7,633 bases of DNA from Candidatus Bathyarchaeota archaeon (GTDB taxonomy: Archaea; Thermoproteota; Bathyarchaeia; Bathyarchaeales; SOJC01): NCBI GenBank assembly GCA_030608925.1, contig JAUWDF010000025.1, forward strand, positions 1 through 7,633, read 5' to 3'. Below are positions 1-5,606 of this stretch, piece after piece; positions within the stretch are counted from its first letter, which is position 1; the number at the start of each line of letters is the position of its first letter. The notes under the pieces are model-generated. The model saw only the letters and a list, made by a program, of their open reading frames with translations, was not told where the DNA came from and ran no database searches. Made by a program: the position numbers and the translations under genes.

Positions 1-336
1 GATGGAAATTGCAGTTTCGAAACCATAATAGAAGAATACAAACTGGAGGACCCGGGGCTTCATGAACTTGCCAAAATCGTACATTCCGCTGATACACGTG
101 ACACAGGTCTGGCACCTGAGGGAATAGGACTTAGCGCAACAATGACTGGAGCAAGGTTCAACGTTAAGGATGATTTTAAAGCCGTTGGGAAAGCTGCATA
201 CGTTTACGATGCGCTCTACAGTTACTGCAAATTTAAGCTTCTTCGTGAGAAATACAAGGACGAATTTGAGAAAATGAGCAGGACAGAGCGAAGGGATTTC
301 TTAATAGGAAAGATGCAAGAGAAAATGACGAGTTAA
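1..336 (+). CDS. ChrB-like chromate resistance protein, C-terminal part (5' truncated)
   Basis: The frame is open from base 1 and ends at TAA 334-336, leaving 111 visible residues; the N-terminus lies outside the window. The visible part resembles the ChrB C-terminal domain (Chrome_Resist family). It has a CSFETIIEEY stretch, then LHELAKIVHSADTRD with a conserved His and Asp, a middle part reading LAPEGIGLSA, and the characteristic VYDALYSYCKF helix near the end. In bacteria ChrB regulates or supports chromate resistance beside the transporter ChrA; stand-alone homologues exist in archaea and their role is unclear. No chrA is visible here, so a chromate function is only inferred from family. 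The ATG at 142 is internal and not the real start, because the family similarity extends upstream of it. The last 30 residues are charged and helical. No clear terminator follows the stop. Confidence 0.7.
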   Translation, partial: DGNCSFETIIEEYKLEDPGLHELAKIVHSADTRDTGLAPEGIGLSATMTGARFNVKDDFKAVGKAAYVYDALYSYCKFKLLREKYKDEFEKMSRTERRDFLIGKMQEKMTS

Positions 337-374
337 CAATTTCATCTCCACACGCGCAATAAGGTATCATCGGA

Positions 375-390
375 GCGCGCGCGCACACAC
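375..390. repeat. Alternating purine-pyrimidine tract (Z-DNA-prone)
   Basis: Sixteen bases of perfect alternation, GC repeats followed by AC repeats, lie between the ChrB-like gene and tRNA-Ser. Such tracts can adopt left-handed DNA under negative supercoiling. No gene is seen in 337-504. Confidence 0.6.
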
Positions 391-504
391 TTGATCTATG
401 AAGTAATTCTAATGGGTGTCCCCCATAAAAAGACAAAAATAACACATGCACTAATCTGATGCTAACCTGTATTCAGATGGTGAAATATGCGTAGGGATAC
501 CTTT

Positions 505-592
505 GCGGGGTTACCCTAGCCTGGCAGGGGGCAGGCCTGCTAAGCCTGTGGTCTTTCGGGCCTCGCGGGTTCGAATCCCGCACCCCGCGCCA
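505..592 (+). tRNA. tRNA-Ser (anticodon GCT), CCA encoded
   Basis: This tRNA reads AGC/AGU serine codons. The acceptor stem pairs 505-511 with 582-588 (seven pairs). The D-stem is 514-517 with 526-529. The anticodon stem is 532-536 with 544-548, closing a seven-base loop 537-543 whose anticodon is GCT at 539-541. A long variable arm (about 549-564, with its own stem) marks it as class II, as expected for Ser. The T-stem pairs 565-569 with 577-581 around the loop TTCGAAT. The discriminator base is G589 and CCA is encoded at 590-592. T-rich runs follow at 614-618 and 646-650. The 3' end is repeated imperfectly at 2839-2866, which suggests this gene once served as an integration site. Confidence 0.95.
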
Positions 593-689
593 CCCGACAG
601 CTCTTAACCAATCTGGTTTTTGCCGAGTATTTTGTGTTTGCTTGGTTTTTATGAAAAATGATGTATGGTAAAAGGTAGGGGGCCTACAT

Positions 690-742
690 TTTCAGCGCTA
701 GATTTCAGCGCATGCATGTGCATGGATGCAAGCGCGCGCATA
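690..742. repeat. Direct repeat TTTCAGCGC x2 plus alternating purine-pyrimidine tracts
   Basis: TTTCAGCGC occurs at 690-698 and again at 703-711 with a 13-base period. It is followed by alternating purine-pyrimidine DNA at 708-724 (GCGCATGCATGTGCATG) and 732-742. This resembles the tract at 375-390 in type, so the two flank the tRNA-Ser gene. Confidence 0.5.
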
Positions 743-1028
743 GCTAGGAAAGATCAATGTAATACGGACTTGTAACTCCTGACTTAATTTTAAAGGTGCC
801 AAACTTCAGACAACCCGAACGAAAGATAGCATTAGCTAACTTAGAGATTGAACCTAGACAATTGTCATTCTTGGTCATCTTAGAGACCTATTCAGAGGTT
901 GCATTCGCTTCAGTTTTATTGCTTTTGGAAGAAACTCTAAACGATTCTACCCTAGCGGAACAGGTCAACCTGGGGAGGAGTGGGCTTTGCTATTTTTCTT
1001 CTATAGTCTGAAGCTGTTCAAGAATTAG

Positions 1029-1036
1029 AAAAAAAA
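1029..1036 (-). terminator. Poly-T terminator after the PEF-CTERM remnant
   Basis: Eight A on the plus strand read as T8 on the minus strand, starting eight bases beyond the stop codon at 1044-1046. Oligo-T runs are the usual archaeal terminator. Its survival suggests the broken gene was transcribed leftward. Confidence 0.45.
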
Positions 1037-1043
1037 GCGGGGG

Positions 1044-1160
1044 CTATTGGAAGCGTCTTCTCTTGTACAAAAGGGCTACAAGCAAGGTCAATGTCATGAA
1101 GAGTGGGAGAATGATTCGTGAGGAGAACTCTGGGAATAGGAGGTATGAATCTGCTGGCAG
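1044..1160 (-). pseudogene. Orphan C-terminal tail of a PEF-CTERM surface protein
   Basis: The minus strand encodes 38 residues ending in a TAG stop. They contain LLFPEFSSR, then the hydrophobic segment IILPLFMTLTLLVALLY and the basic end KRRRFQ. This is the tripartite layout of a PEF-CTERM archaeosortase sorting signal: Pro-Glu-Phe motif, transmembrane helix, Arg/Lys cluster. Such tails normally end long secreted archaeal proteins that are cut near the motif and attached to a lipid. Reading upstream in the same frame gives about 23 more residues with no family likeness before a TGA stop, and no start codon or signal peptide, so the body of the gene is missing. I infer deletion or rearrangement within the tRNA-linked stretch. 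A short peptide gene is unlikely, since no start codon precedes the motif. Confidence 0.7.
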
Positions 1161-1261
1161 GGTTACATAACATTGGCGTTGCGAGTCTATATATCTAGAA
1201 AAACAAGGAGAGACAGCTTTCCAATACCCTCAAATCTGCCTTATGCATGCCTATACATAAG

Positions 1262-1269
1262 TTATAAAA
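1262..1269 (+). promoter_or_regulatory. TATA box of the 1308 gene
   Basis: TTATAAAA lies about 40 bases before the ATG at 1308. Initiation about 25 bases downstream would leave a leader of roughly 16 bases. Confidence 0.55.
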
Positions 1270-1307
1270 GGTTTCACAAAGCAAAGTTGCAAGCCAGATG
1301 AAATGGC

Positions 1308-1766
1308 ATGAAGCATCTTAAAGTCATCGCTCCTTTGTACATATTGCTCTCCTGGTTTCTTATCGCTGGGTTTGTCCTGTTTACAGAAACAGTAGTGGAA
1401 ACGCTTTTTCATCCTCTTTTCGCTAACTATCCTATAGAATCACAGTTTCTTGCTAGTACAATAACTCTTATCAACATTTTTGCTGGACTGTTTGTTTTAA
1501 CATCAGCAATTCCATCTCTTATGCTTAAAGGAAGAAGTATCCTCCTCCAGTTCTTAGTGATTTTGCCATTATTAGTAGCAGTTGAATTACTGAAAACATA
1601 CAGAGACAGATTAACATTTTTTCAATATATAGATCCCATAGTACGACAGAACCCAATAATCGCAGTGATCCACCTTGTTGCACCATACATTTTCCTGCTT
1701 TATCTTCACTTTCAATCTAAGAAACACGGAATTGAAATCCAGAATGCGCACGCCGATTTGCAGTAG
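1308..1766 (+). CDS. Small four-helix integral membrane protein, unknown function
   Basis: A 152-residue protein that I do not recognise. Four hydrophobic segments are visible at about residues 6-26, 48-70, 77-95 and 116-134. The first contains APLYILLSWFLIAGFVLF, the third follows a basic KGR turn, and the fourth ends in LLYLHF followed by SKKHG and a short polar tail. A charged loop KTYRDR (96-101) and FFQYIDPIVRQNP lie between helices 3 and 4. The size and layout suit a small membrane protein of the accessory genome. A good TATA box sits 40 bases upstream, which supports the ATG at 1308; no clear Shine-Dalgarno is visible. It converges on the GIY-YIG gene with a 64-base gap. It could partner one of the neighbouring small proteins, but nothing in the sequence shows that. 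Confidence 0.75.
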   Translation: MKHLKVIAPLYILLSWFLIAGFVLFTETVVETLFHPLFANYPIESQFLASTITLINIFAGLFVLTSAIPSLMLKGRSILLQFLVILPLLVAVELLKTYRDRLTFFQYIDPIVRQNPIIAVIHLVAPYIFLLYLHFQSKKHGIEIQNAHADLQ

Positions 1767-1830
1767 CTCAACACTCTCAAAATTGCCTTATCATAGATTC
1801 GGTTCCAAAGCTCTCATGATAGTCAAGACG

Positions 1831-2190
1831 TCATTTTTGGTTAGTGCTTTCGCATAATTCACAGCATGGGCATTTCCATCTAGTATCAAGTCTTTTTGGA
1901 TGCTCTTGGTTGTCCAACTGCTCTTTCCAGTCATGGTATAATCTACATTCTTTTGTAAATGCTGCTTCTGCGGAGCCATAACACTCAAACTTAAATTTCG
2001 AATATTTACTACTAACCCAATCTTTTAGACTTTGATTAATATCATCGTCGGATCTGCCAACATATTTTGGTATGAAATCGCCGCCTACCTCTACGTAGCC
2101 AAGTGCATATACCCCAGGAGTTGTAGTTACAGTACTGTCGATTGTCTCTCTGTTAAGTAAGAATGGCCCATTCAATCCACTTTGAGGCAT
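1831..2190 (-). CDS. GIY-YIG-type nuclease-like protein with C-terminal Cys cluster
   Basis: A 119-residue protein with the elements of a GIY-YIG endonuclease fold in order: TPGVYALGYV (GVY at 26-28, the GIY equivalent), KYVGRS (YVG at 43-45, with the conserved Arg at 46), a catalytic-type Glu at 81 in KECRLYHDW, and Asn 94 in NQEHP. The end reads WKCPCCELC, so Cys 107, 109, 110 and 113 with His 97 could bind zinc. GIY-YIG domains cut DNA with one metal ion; small stand-alone members act in repair, restriction or mobile elements, so the substrate here is open. It is the last of three small minus-strand genes, 39 bases beyond the zinc-ribbon stop. An A/T-rich sequence before the ATG could be its own promoter. 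An overlapping frame reaching 1791 is an alternative C-terminus, but the HP...WKCPCC ending fits the family better. Confidence 0.75.
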   Translation of the reverse strand: MPQSGLNGPFLLNRETIDSTVTTTPGVYALGYVEVGGDFIPKYVGRSDDDINQSLKDWVSSKYSKFKFECYGSAEAAFTKECRLYHDWKEQLDNQEHPKRLDTRWKCPCCELCESTNQK

Positions 2191-2229
2191 AAGACTATGT
2201 TGATTTAATTAGTTTTTAGATTTTTCCTT

Positions 2230-2319
2230 CTATGATAGTTGACTACCACACTTTGGACAGGTGTTATATTCTTCAAAGCTAATCCCACACAAGAAGCACA
2301 TATGCAAGCCTTGCTGCAT
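2230..2319 (-). CDS. 29-residue zinc-ribbon micropeptide
   Basis: A very short minus-strand frame opens at ATG 2317-2319 and stops at TAG 2230-2232. It contains two Cys pairs, CFLC at residues 8-11 and CPKC at 22-25, separated by ten residues, then GSQLS. This is a complete treble-clef-like or rubredoxin-type zinc ribbon knuckle pair; the CPKCGS half is typical of archaeal zinc ribbons. A TGA stop lies four codons upstream of the ATG in the same frame, so the peptide cannot be longer at its N-terminus without a frameshift. It sits 36 bases after the stop of the HTH gene and 39 bases before the nuclease start, all on the same strand. It may be a real small protein, or the detached tail of a longer protein. 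No strong ribosome binding site is visible. Confidence 0.5.
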   Translation of the reverse strand: MQQGLHMCFLCGISFEEYNTCPKCGSQLS

Positions 2320-2355
2320 ACTTAATGCTCATAATTCTTGTTCATAGAGAGATTC

Positions 2356-2616
2356 TTAGCTTCTATCAGAATGTAGAAGTACTGTCAATTGACTCCACTT
2401 TTCGACAAACTCTAATCCTTTTTGTGTAGTAACATATTTGATTGGACTGTGATGAACCTGTAAAAGCCCTTTCGATTCCAGCATAGGGAGGTACTCTTGG
2501 GAGAGTTTCCAAGACATATTCGAGTGATACATCACTCTGGTTTTAAGCTGTGGTTTCCTGCAGAAACTTAGTATTTCCGCCATGATCCCCAAATGGGTTC
2601 TCCTTGTCATCGACAT
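2356..2616 (-). CDS. Winged-helix DNA-binding protein, HTH_45-like
   Basis: An 86-residue protein opening with TRRTHLGIMAEILSFC, followed by KTRVMYHSNMSWKLSQEYL and a wing region LLQVHHSPIKYVTTQKGLEFV. This order, with MY..NMSW..SQEYL as the recognition part and the GL / Y.TT.KG.EF wing, is typical of the small archaeal HTH_45 winged-helix regulators. The domain is about the normal length for stand-alone members. The ATG at 2616 is preferred because GGAG lies at 2622-2619, two bases further upstream than the next in-frame ATG could use. It leads the small minus-strand set with the zinc ribbon and GIY-YIG gene, so it may autoregulate that set. The target and signal are unknown. Confidence 0.8.
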   Translation of the reverse strand: MSMTRRTHLGIMAEILSFCRKPQLKTRVMYHSNMSWKLSQEYLPMLESKGLLQVHHSPIKYVTTQKGLEFVEKWSQLTVLLHSDRS

Positions 2617-2716
2617 TTCTCCAAAGTTTCCTACTGAGAGAAGAAAGGTACAATAAGAGGCTTATGGAAAAGCTCAAAAAACTGATCCAGCGCGTGTGGG
2701 AGGTTTTTCCACATAG

Positions 2717-2743
2717 TGCGGAGTTCGCATCCCAGCGACTCCA
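2717..2743 (+). other. Possible second tRNA 3'-end remnant
   Basis: GTTCGCATCC at 2723-2732 resembles a T-loop consensus and is followed by CCA at 2741-2743 and then T7. The T-stem does not pair well and no 5' half is found. It is not a close match to tRNA-Ser, so it would derive from another tRNA, or be chance. Confidence 0.25.
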
Positions 2744-2838
2744 TTTTTTTGTTGGAACTATAGTAGTTAAATTATACATTTCTGATACTTTAAGTAACAT
2801 CAACATACACTCGTTGAATGTAACCCGCTATTTTTCAA

Positions 2839-2866
2839 CTGGTTCAAATCCTGCACGCCGCGCCAC
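2839..2866 (+). repeat. Degenerate copy of the tRNA-Ser 3' end (possible att site)
   Basis: These 28 bases align without gaps to 566-593, the T-arm, acceptor 3' strand and CCA of tRNA-Ser, with 24 identities. Mismatches fall opposite 567, 573, 579 and 584. The T-stem is broken by two mismatches and no 5' tRNA half (it would need GCGGCGT) is found upstream, so it is not a functional tRNA. Archaeal integrases that recombine in a tRNA 3' end leave such a copy at the far end of the element. Confidence 0.5.
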
Positions 2867-2987
2867 ATCCACAAACTAGAGGATGATTCGCTATTGAATT
2901 ACATGTATTAGTGATCCATCATCGCGGGTTAACAACTTCTGACTTTTTTTTCAAATAATTTCGTACGCGTGTGTATAAGAATTGAGT

Positions 2988-2993
2988 AAAAAA
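2988..2993 (-). terminator. Oligo-T terminator downstream of the surface protein gene
   Basis: A6 on the plus strand reads T6 on the minus strand, within a T-rich stretch 2986-3000 that lies about 45 bases after the stop of the surface protein gene. Confidence 0.4.
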
Positions 2994-3040
2994 TATAATA
3001 ACCCAAGTAGAATGGACCGCGTTCTTCCGCTAGTTATTCA

Positions 3041-4900
3041 TCACTTGCCTTTGATTTTCTTTGTCCACAGTGCTGTTGAGAAAATGGCTGCGATTGCTAT
3101 GATGTTTACGATCATCCAGGTCAGGTGTGGAGATTTGATTGAAATTGATAAGCCGCCCGTTATTATTGGGTCGAAATCTCCGTGGAGGGTATGCGCTAAG
3201 GTCATGGTGACTGTGTAGGGATTGGTTGAGCCAACGTTGTTTGTGTCGAGTTCCCAGTGGTCAAAGAGATAATTGATGTCAGGTATAGCTGTGACTGAGA
3301 CTGGAGTTCCGTCATCCCACCATCCTGAAGTTGGATTTGCGGAGCCCCCTGAGCTGGTTGTAATCTTGAGATAATATTGTATTTTATAGCTTCCAGTTAC
3401 GCTTCCGGACATGGTTATGGTTAATGAATCAGTTTGGAGTGTTGACAAACCTGATGTTGATTCCCAGATATATCGTTTGGTTTCTGGGGCAACGACCAAG
3501 GGTGACATGAAGGAGAAGCTGTGGGATGAATCTTCGTCCCACCAGAAGGAAATTGGGAGATCGCTGACTCCATAATCCGATCCATCGACAGTCACCACAG
3601 TGTTTGTGTAATCTCCTCCTACTCCTGACTGATCAAAGGTTACAAGGTATTGAATTATATAGTTGGCAGTTACAGTTTTCGGTTGATCCATTAACACAGT
3701 TGTAGAGGAAGAATTGGGATCTGTTATCTCAGCCATGTCGGTGGTTGTCCAACTAGAGAAACTATAACGAGATGAACCAGGTACGATATCAATAACTGCA
3801 TCAGTAGAAATTGATGCTAATGCCCCAGCATCATACCAACCTTCTAAGGAAGGAGTAGTAATTGCACTGGGATCAGTTGCCAAGGTTAAGTAGTACTGGG
3901 TCTTCCAGTCAGCTACCGCGGTTTTCGGTCCATCCATCACAATAGGATTGCTTTGAACATAATTAGTACCTGACGAGTCACCGTTCCACGAGGTGAACAC
4001 TCGACGCGTCCCATTACCATGATCCACCATACCAGTGACCAGAGTAGCATAGGCAGTACTACCATCATCAAACCATCCTCCACCACCAGGAGTGTCGTAG
4101 GGTGAAACCACTGTCAAGTAATATTGAAGTGTGAAAATAGCTATAGCAGTGTGATTCGTATCCATATAAACAGTGATCGGGTTGACGCCTGTTCCTTGGG
4201 AAACAGTGTCAAGCTCCCAGTGGTTAAACCTGTAACGAGTGTTACTTGAAACTGAAACAGTGCTTGGGGCAGTGAGTGAAACGTTTACACCGTGGTTATA
4301 CCATCCTTCCCCTGGGATTATGGTGATTCCAGGTGGATTAGTGTTCACATCGAGATAATGTTTTACGAGTTGAAGTGAAAAGACCATATCGTTATAGTCT
4401 CTGTCTCCACCACCGTATACATTCTCAAAGCCAATCAGATACATATCTGGCGCATCTAAGTTCAAGAATACCTTCGAGTGGTTCTCCCAATCCGGATTCA
4501 GGGAATTTTCAGTGAAATATCTATGTCCTTCATGCCCGATATACATCGATAAGCCAAAAGTAGTGTTACAGGAAAAAGTCTTGTTAAGTGGAGGAGAAGT
4601 GTAATTTTGGTTACCTTCTGGTCCAGAAAATAACAGATTATAGATGCTAGTGTTTACTGAATAATAGCTCAACTCATTGGTCGCATGATACTCCGCAAAC
4701 TCAGCGTATAGTGTGATTTCGTAAAAACCAGCAGGGAAAGTTTCAACAGATGTTTCAGAAACGTTCGTGAATCCTAGGGTAGTCAAAACGTCTACGAGAG
4801 TAGGTTCAGCCGCATATGTTAAGCTTATTACAAAGGGGACACACAGTCCAACCACTATCAAAACGACTATGACTAGCCTCTTATTTAGGCTAGGTATCAT
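3041..4900 (-). CDS. Secreted membrane-anchored surface protein: DUF4114 domain plus five InlB-like repeats
   Basis: A 619-residue exported protein. Residues 1-30 form a signal peptide (KR at 7-8, hydrophobic core 9-26, likely cleavage after TYA or TYAA). Residues about 55-178 resemble DUF4114, ending in the acidic motif GGGDRDYNDMVF (163-174), which probably binds calcium. Five repeats follow at about 180-257, 259-333, 335-415, 417-506 and 508-578. Most open with (Q/K)-Y-Y-L-like strands, have a GW(Y/F/W)DDG turn and end in a strand such as TVxMDxxxTxxAxF, as in divergent InlB B-repeat (Flg_new_2-like) domains; the fourth is the most divergent. A transmembrane helix at 593-612 and KKIKGK anchor it with the bulk outside. 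Ten N-x-S/T sequons (N46 to N396) suggest N-glycosylation. A purine-rich Shine-Dalgarno at 4902-4917 fixes the ATG. The likely role is adhesion or cell-surface structure; the ligand is unknown. Confidence 0.88.
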   Translation of the reverse strand: MIPSLNKRLVIVVLIVVGLCVPFVISLTYAAEPTLVDVLTTLGFTNVSETSVETFPAGFYEITLYAEFAEYHATNELSYYSVNTSIYNLLFSGPEGNQNYTSPPLNKTFSCNTTFGLSMYIGHEGHRYFTENSLNPDWENHSKVFLNLDAPDMYLIGFENVYGGGDRDYNDMVFSLQLVKHYLDVNTNPPGITIIPGEGWYNHGVNVSLTAPSTVSVSSNTRYRFNHWELDTVSQGTGVNPITVYMDTNHTAIAIFTLQYYLTVVSPYDTPGGGGWFDDGSTAYATLVTGMVDHGNGTRRVFTSWNGDSSGTNYVQSNPIVMDGPKTAVADWKTQYYLTLATDPSAITTPSLEGWYDAGALASISTDAVIDIVPGSSRYSFSSWTTTDMAEITDPNSSSTTVLMDQPKTVTANYIIQYLVTFDQSGVGGDYTNTVVTVDGSDYGVSDLPISFWWDEDSSHSFSFMSPLVVAPETKRYIWESTSGLSTLQTDSLTITMSGSVTGSYKIQYYLKITTSSGGSANPTSGWWDDGTPVSVTAIPDINYLFDHWELDTNNVGSTNPYTVTMTLAHTLHGDFDPIITGGLSISIKSPHLTWMIVNIIAIAAIFSTALWTKKIKGK

Positions 4901-4901
4901 T

Positions 4902-4917
4902 CTTCTCCTTCTCCTTC
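4902..4917 (-). promoter_or_regulatory. Strong tandem Shine-Dalgarno of the surface protein gene
   Basis: The minus strand reads GAAGGAGAAGGAGAAG directly before the ATG, giving two overlapping GGAG cores. This decides the start and suggests strong translation. Confidence 0.75.
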
Positions 4918-4939
4918 AGTAATTATACGTTATGGAACG

Positions 4940-4957
4940 AGAACTTTTAAGCGTTCT
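4940..4957 (-). promoter_or_regulatory. Promoter of the surface protein gene with inverted repeat over box A
   Basis: On the minus strand GAACGCTTAAA (4956-4946) contains the box A CTTAAAA, about 49 bases before the ATG, giving a leader of about 24 bases that includes the Shine-Dalgarno. AGAAC at 4940-4944 and GTTCT at 4953-4957 form a five-base inverted repeat enclosing box A, a natural place for a repressor. Confidence 0.5.
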
Positions 4958-4990
4958 GGAACTAACTTCTATAAACCCATGCTAGTTCCA
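4957..4990. promoter_or_regulatory. Inverted repeat TGGAACTA / TAGTTCCA
   Basis: Eight-base arms at 4957-4964 and 4983-4990 with an 18-base spacer lie just upstream of the surface-protein promoter. The TGGAAC core recurs at 4933-4938 and 5107-5112. It is a candidate operator. Confidence 0.4.
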
Positions 4991-5108
4991 TGCTAATTGC
5001 ACTATCACCTGGTGTATTTTATGAACTGTACGTTGAACTTTCCAGCAAGAATATTTTTCAGTTGTATATTTGGCTACAGATAGTTTCTTCCAAACGGCAT
5101 TCATTTTG

Positions 5109-5119
5109 GAACACTTAAA
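5109..5119 (+). promoter_or_regulatory. Promoter of the VOC gene
   Basis: GAACACTTAAA places box A centred near 5117, about 29 bases before the ATG at 5146, so the transcript is probably leaderless or nearly so. Eleven bases match the divergent promoter at ten positions. Confidence 0.55.
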
Positions 5120-5145
5120 TAATCTCTGTTACCGAAAGAAATAGT

Positions 5146-5562
5146 ATGAAAAGTAAGAAAGGTGGAATAACGCGGCTTTGGTTGACAATGATTCGTGTCT
5201 GTGACATGGAAAGAGCGATTAGATTTTATCATGAGACTCTAGAGTTACCAGTTGCGCTTAATGCTGAGATTTTTAATCATGTAGAAGTTGGTCCAGAAGA
5301 ACCACTGGCGAAAATCGGTCTCCATGCAACTGGCAAGGAAAATAAGAGGAAGAGGAGAACGGGAATCGTCTTCGAGACAGATGACATCTACACACTTCAT
5401 GAATGTCTGAAAAGGCAAGGTGTTAAATTTACACTCAAGCCAACCAAAATGCCACGGGGTGGCATAGTCGCAGACTTTCTTGACTCAGACAATAATGAAC
5501 TTAGGTTGTTCAAGACCCAGAACATTACGAAAGAGAATATCGTCATCAATAGCCTTGTCTAA
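5146..5562 (+). CDS. VOC superfamily protein (glyoxalase/bleomycin-resistance fold)
   Basis: A 138-residue protein with the two beta-alpha-beta-beta-beta modules of the vicinal oxygen chelate fold. Module one is about residues 11-60, with RVCDMERAIRFYHETLELPV (the typical V-x-D-x-x-x-A-x-x-F-Y helix start). Module two is about 72-123, with TGIVFETDDI, an LKRQGVKF helix end, GGIVADFLDSDNNELRLF and the usual metal-ligand Glu at 118 (NNEL). The His normally found on the first strand is absent (WLTMIRV), so the canonical metal site is incomplete and the reaction cannot be named. Members include glyoxalase I, dioxygenases, epimerases and drug-binding proteins. The 15-residue tail after the domain is non-conserved in look. 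The gene is divergent from the surface protein gene and convergent with PEPCK with a 44-base gap. The ATG is supported by a box A at leaderless distance. Confidence 0.85.
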   Translation: MKSKKGGITRLWLTMIRVCDMERAIRFYHETLELPVALNAEIFNHVEVGPEEPLAKIGLHATGKENKRKRRTGIVFETDDIYTLHECLKRQGVKFTLKPTKMPRGGIVADFLDSDNNELRLFKTQNITKENIVINSLV

Positions 5563-5606
5563 TCGCCCGCATGTAATCCTCTGGCGCACTCGAAGATTTA
5601 TTACTC

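Larger units (their letters stand above)
593..1307. other. Long stretch without a firm gene; decayed sequence and repeats
   Basis: It holds alternating purine-pyrimidine tracts, a short direct repeat, an orphan PEF-CTERM tail on the minus strand and the promoter of the 1308 gene, each listed separately. One open frame on the plus strand runs from a GTG at 796 to TAG at 1009-1011 (71 residues; open back to 763). I recognise nothing in it, it lacks a convincing ribosome binding site, and it is more likely a remnant or chance frame than a gene. Confidence 0.5.
2617..3040. other. Gene-free region with tRNA 3'-end remnants
   Basis: I see no credible protein gene. The plus-strand frame across 2604-2879 reads through tRNA-like sequence and is not convincing. 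The region holds two tRNA-3'-end-like pieces (listed), oligo-T runs at 2744-2750 and 2944-2951 on the plus strand, and the likely terminator of the surface protein gene near 2988. Confidence 0.5.

Noticed and set aside
454..478. Inverted repeat ATCTGA / TCAGAT upstream of tRNA-Ser
   Set aside because: Six pairs with a 13-base loop is expected by chance and no function at this position is evident.
1791..1988. 65-residue minus-strand frame overlapping the GIY-YIG gene
   Set aside because: Mostly inside the GIY-YIG gene in another frame; the GIY-YIG frame carries all motifs and a family-like ending.
593..2866. CRISPR array or transposon
   Set aside because: No regularly spaced repeats, no terminal inverted repeats and no transposase or Cas motif in any frame.
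2604..2879. 91-residue plus-strand open frame
   Set aside because: It overlaps the start of the HTH gene on the other strand and ends by reading through tRNA-like sequence (GSNPARRAT), the usual sign of a false frame over a tRNA 3' end.
2884..2951. Possible C/D box sRNA (ATGATT near 2883, GTGATCC near 2911, CTGA before a T8 run near 2944)
   Set aside because: The C box departs from RTGATGA at the positions needed for the kink-turn, and no terminal stem forms; size alone is not enough.
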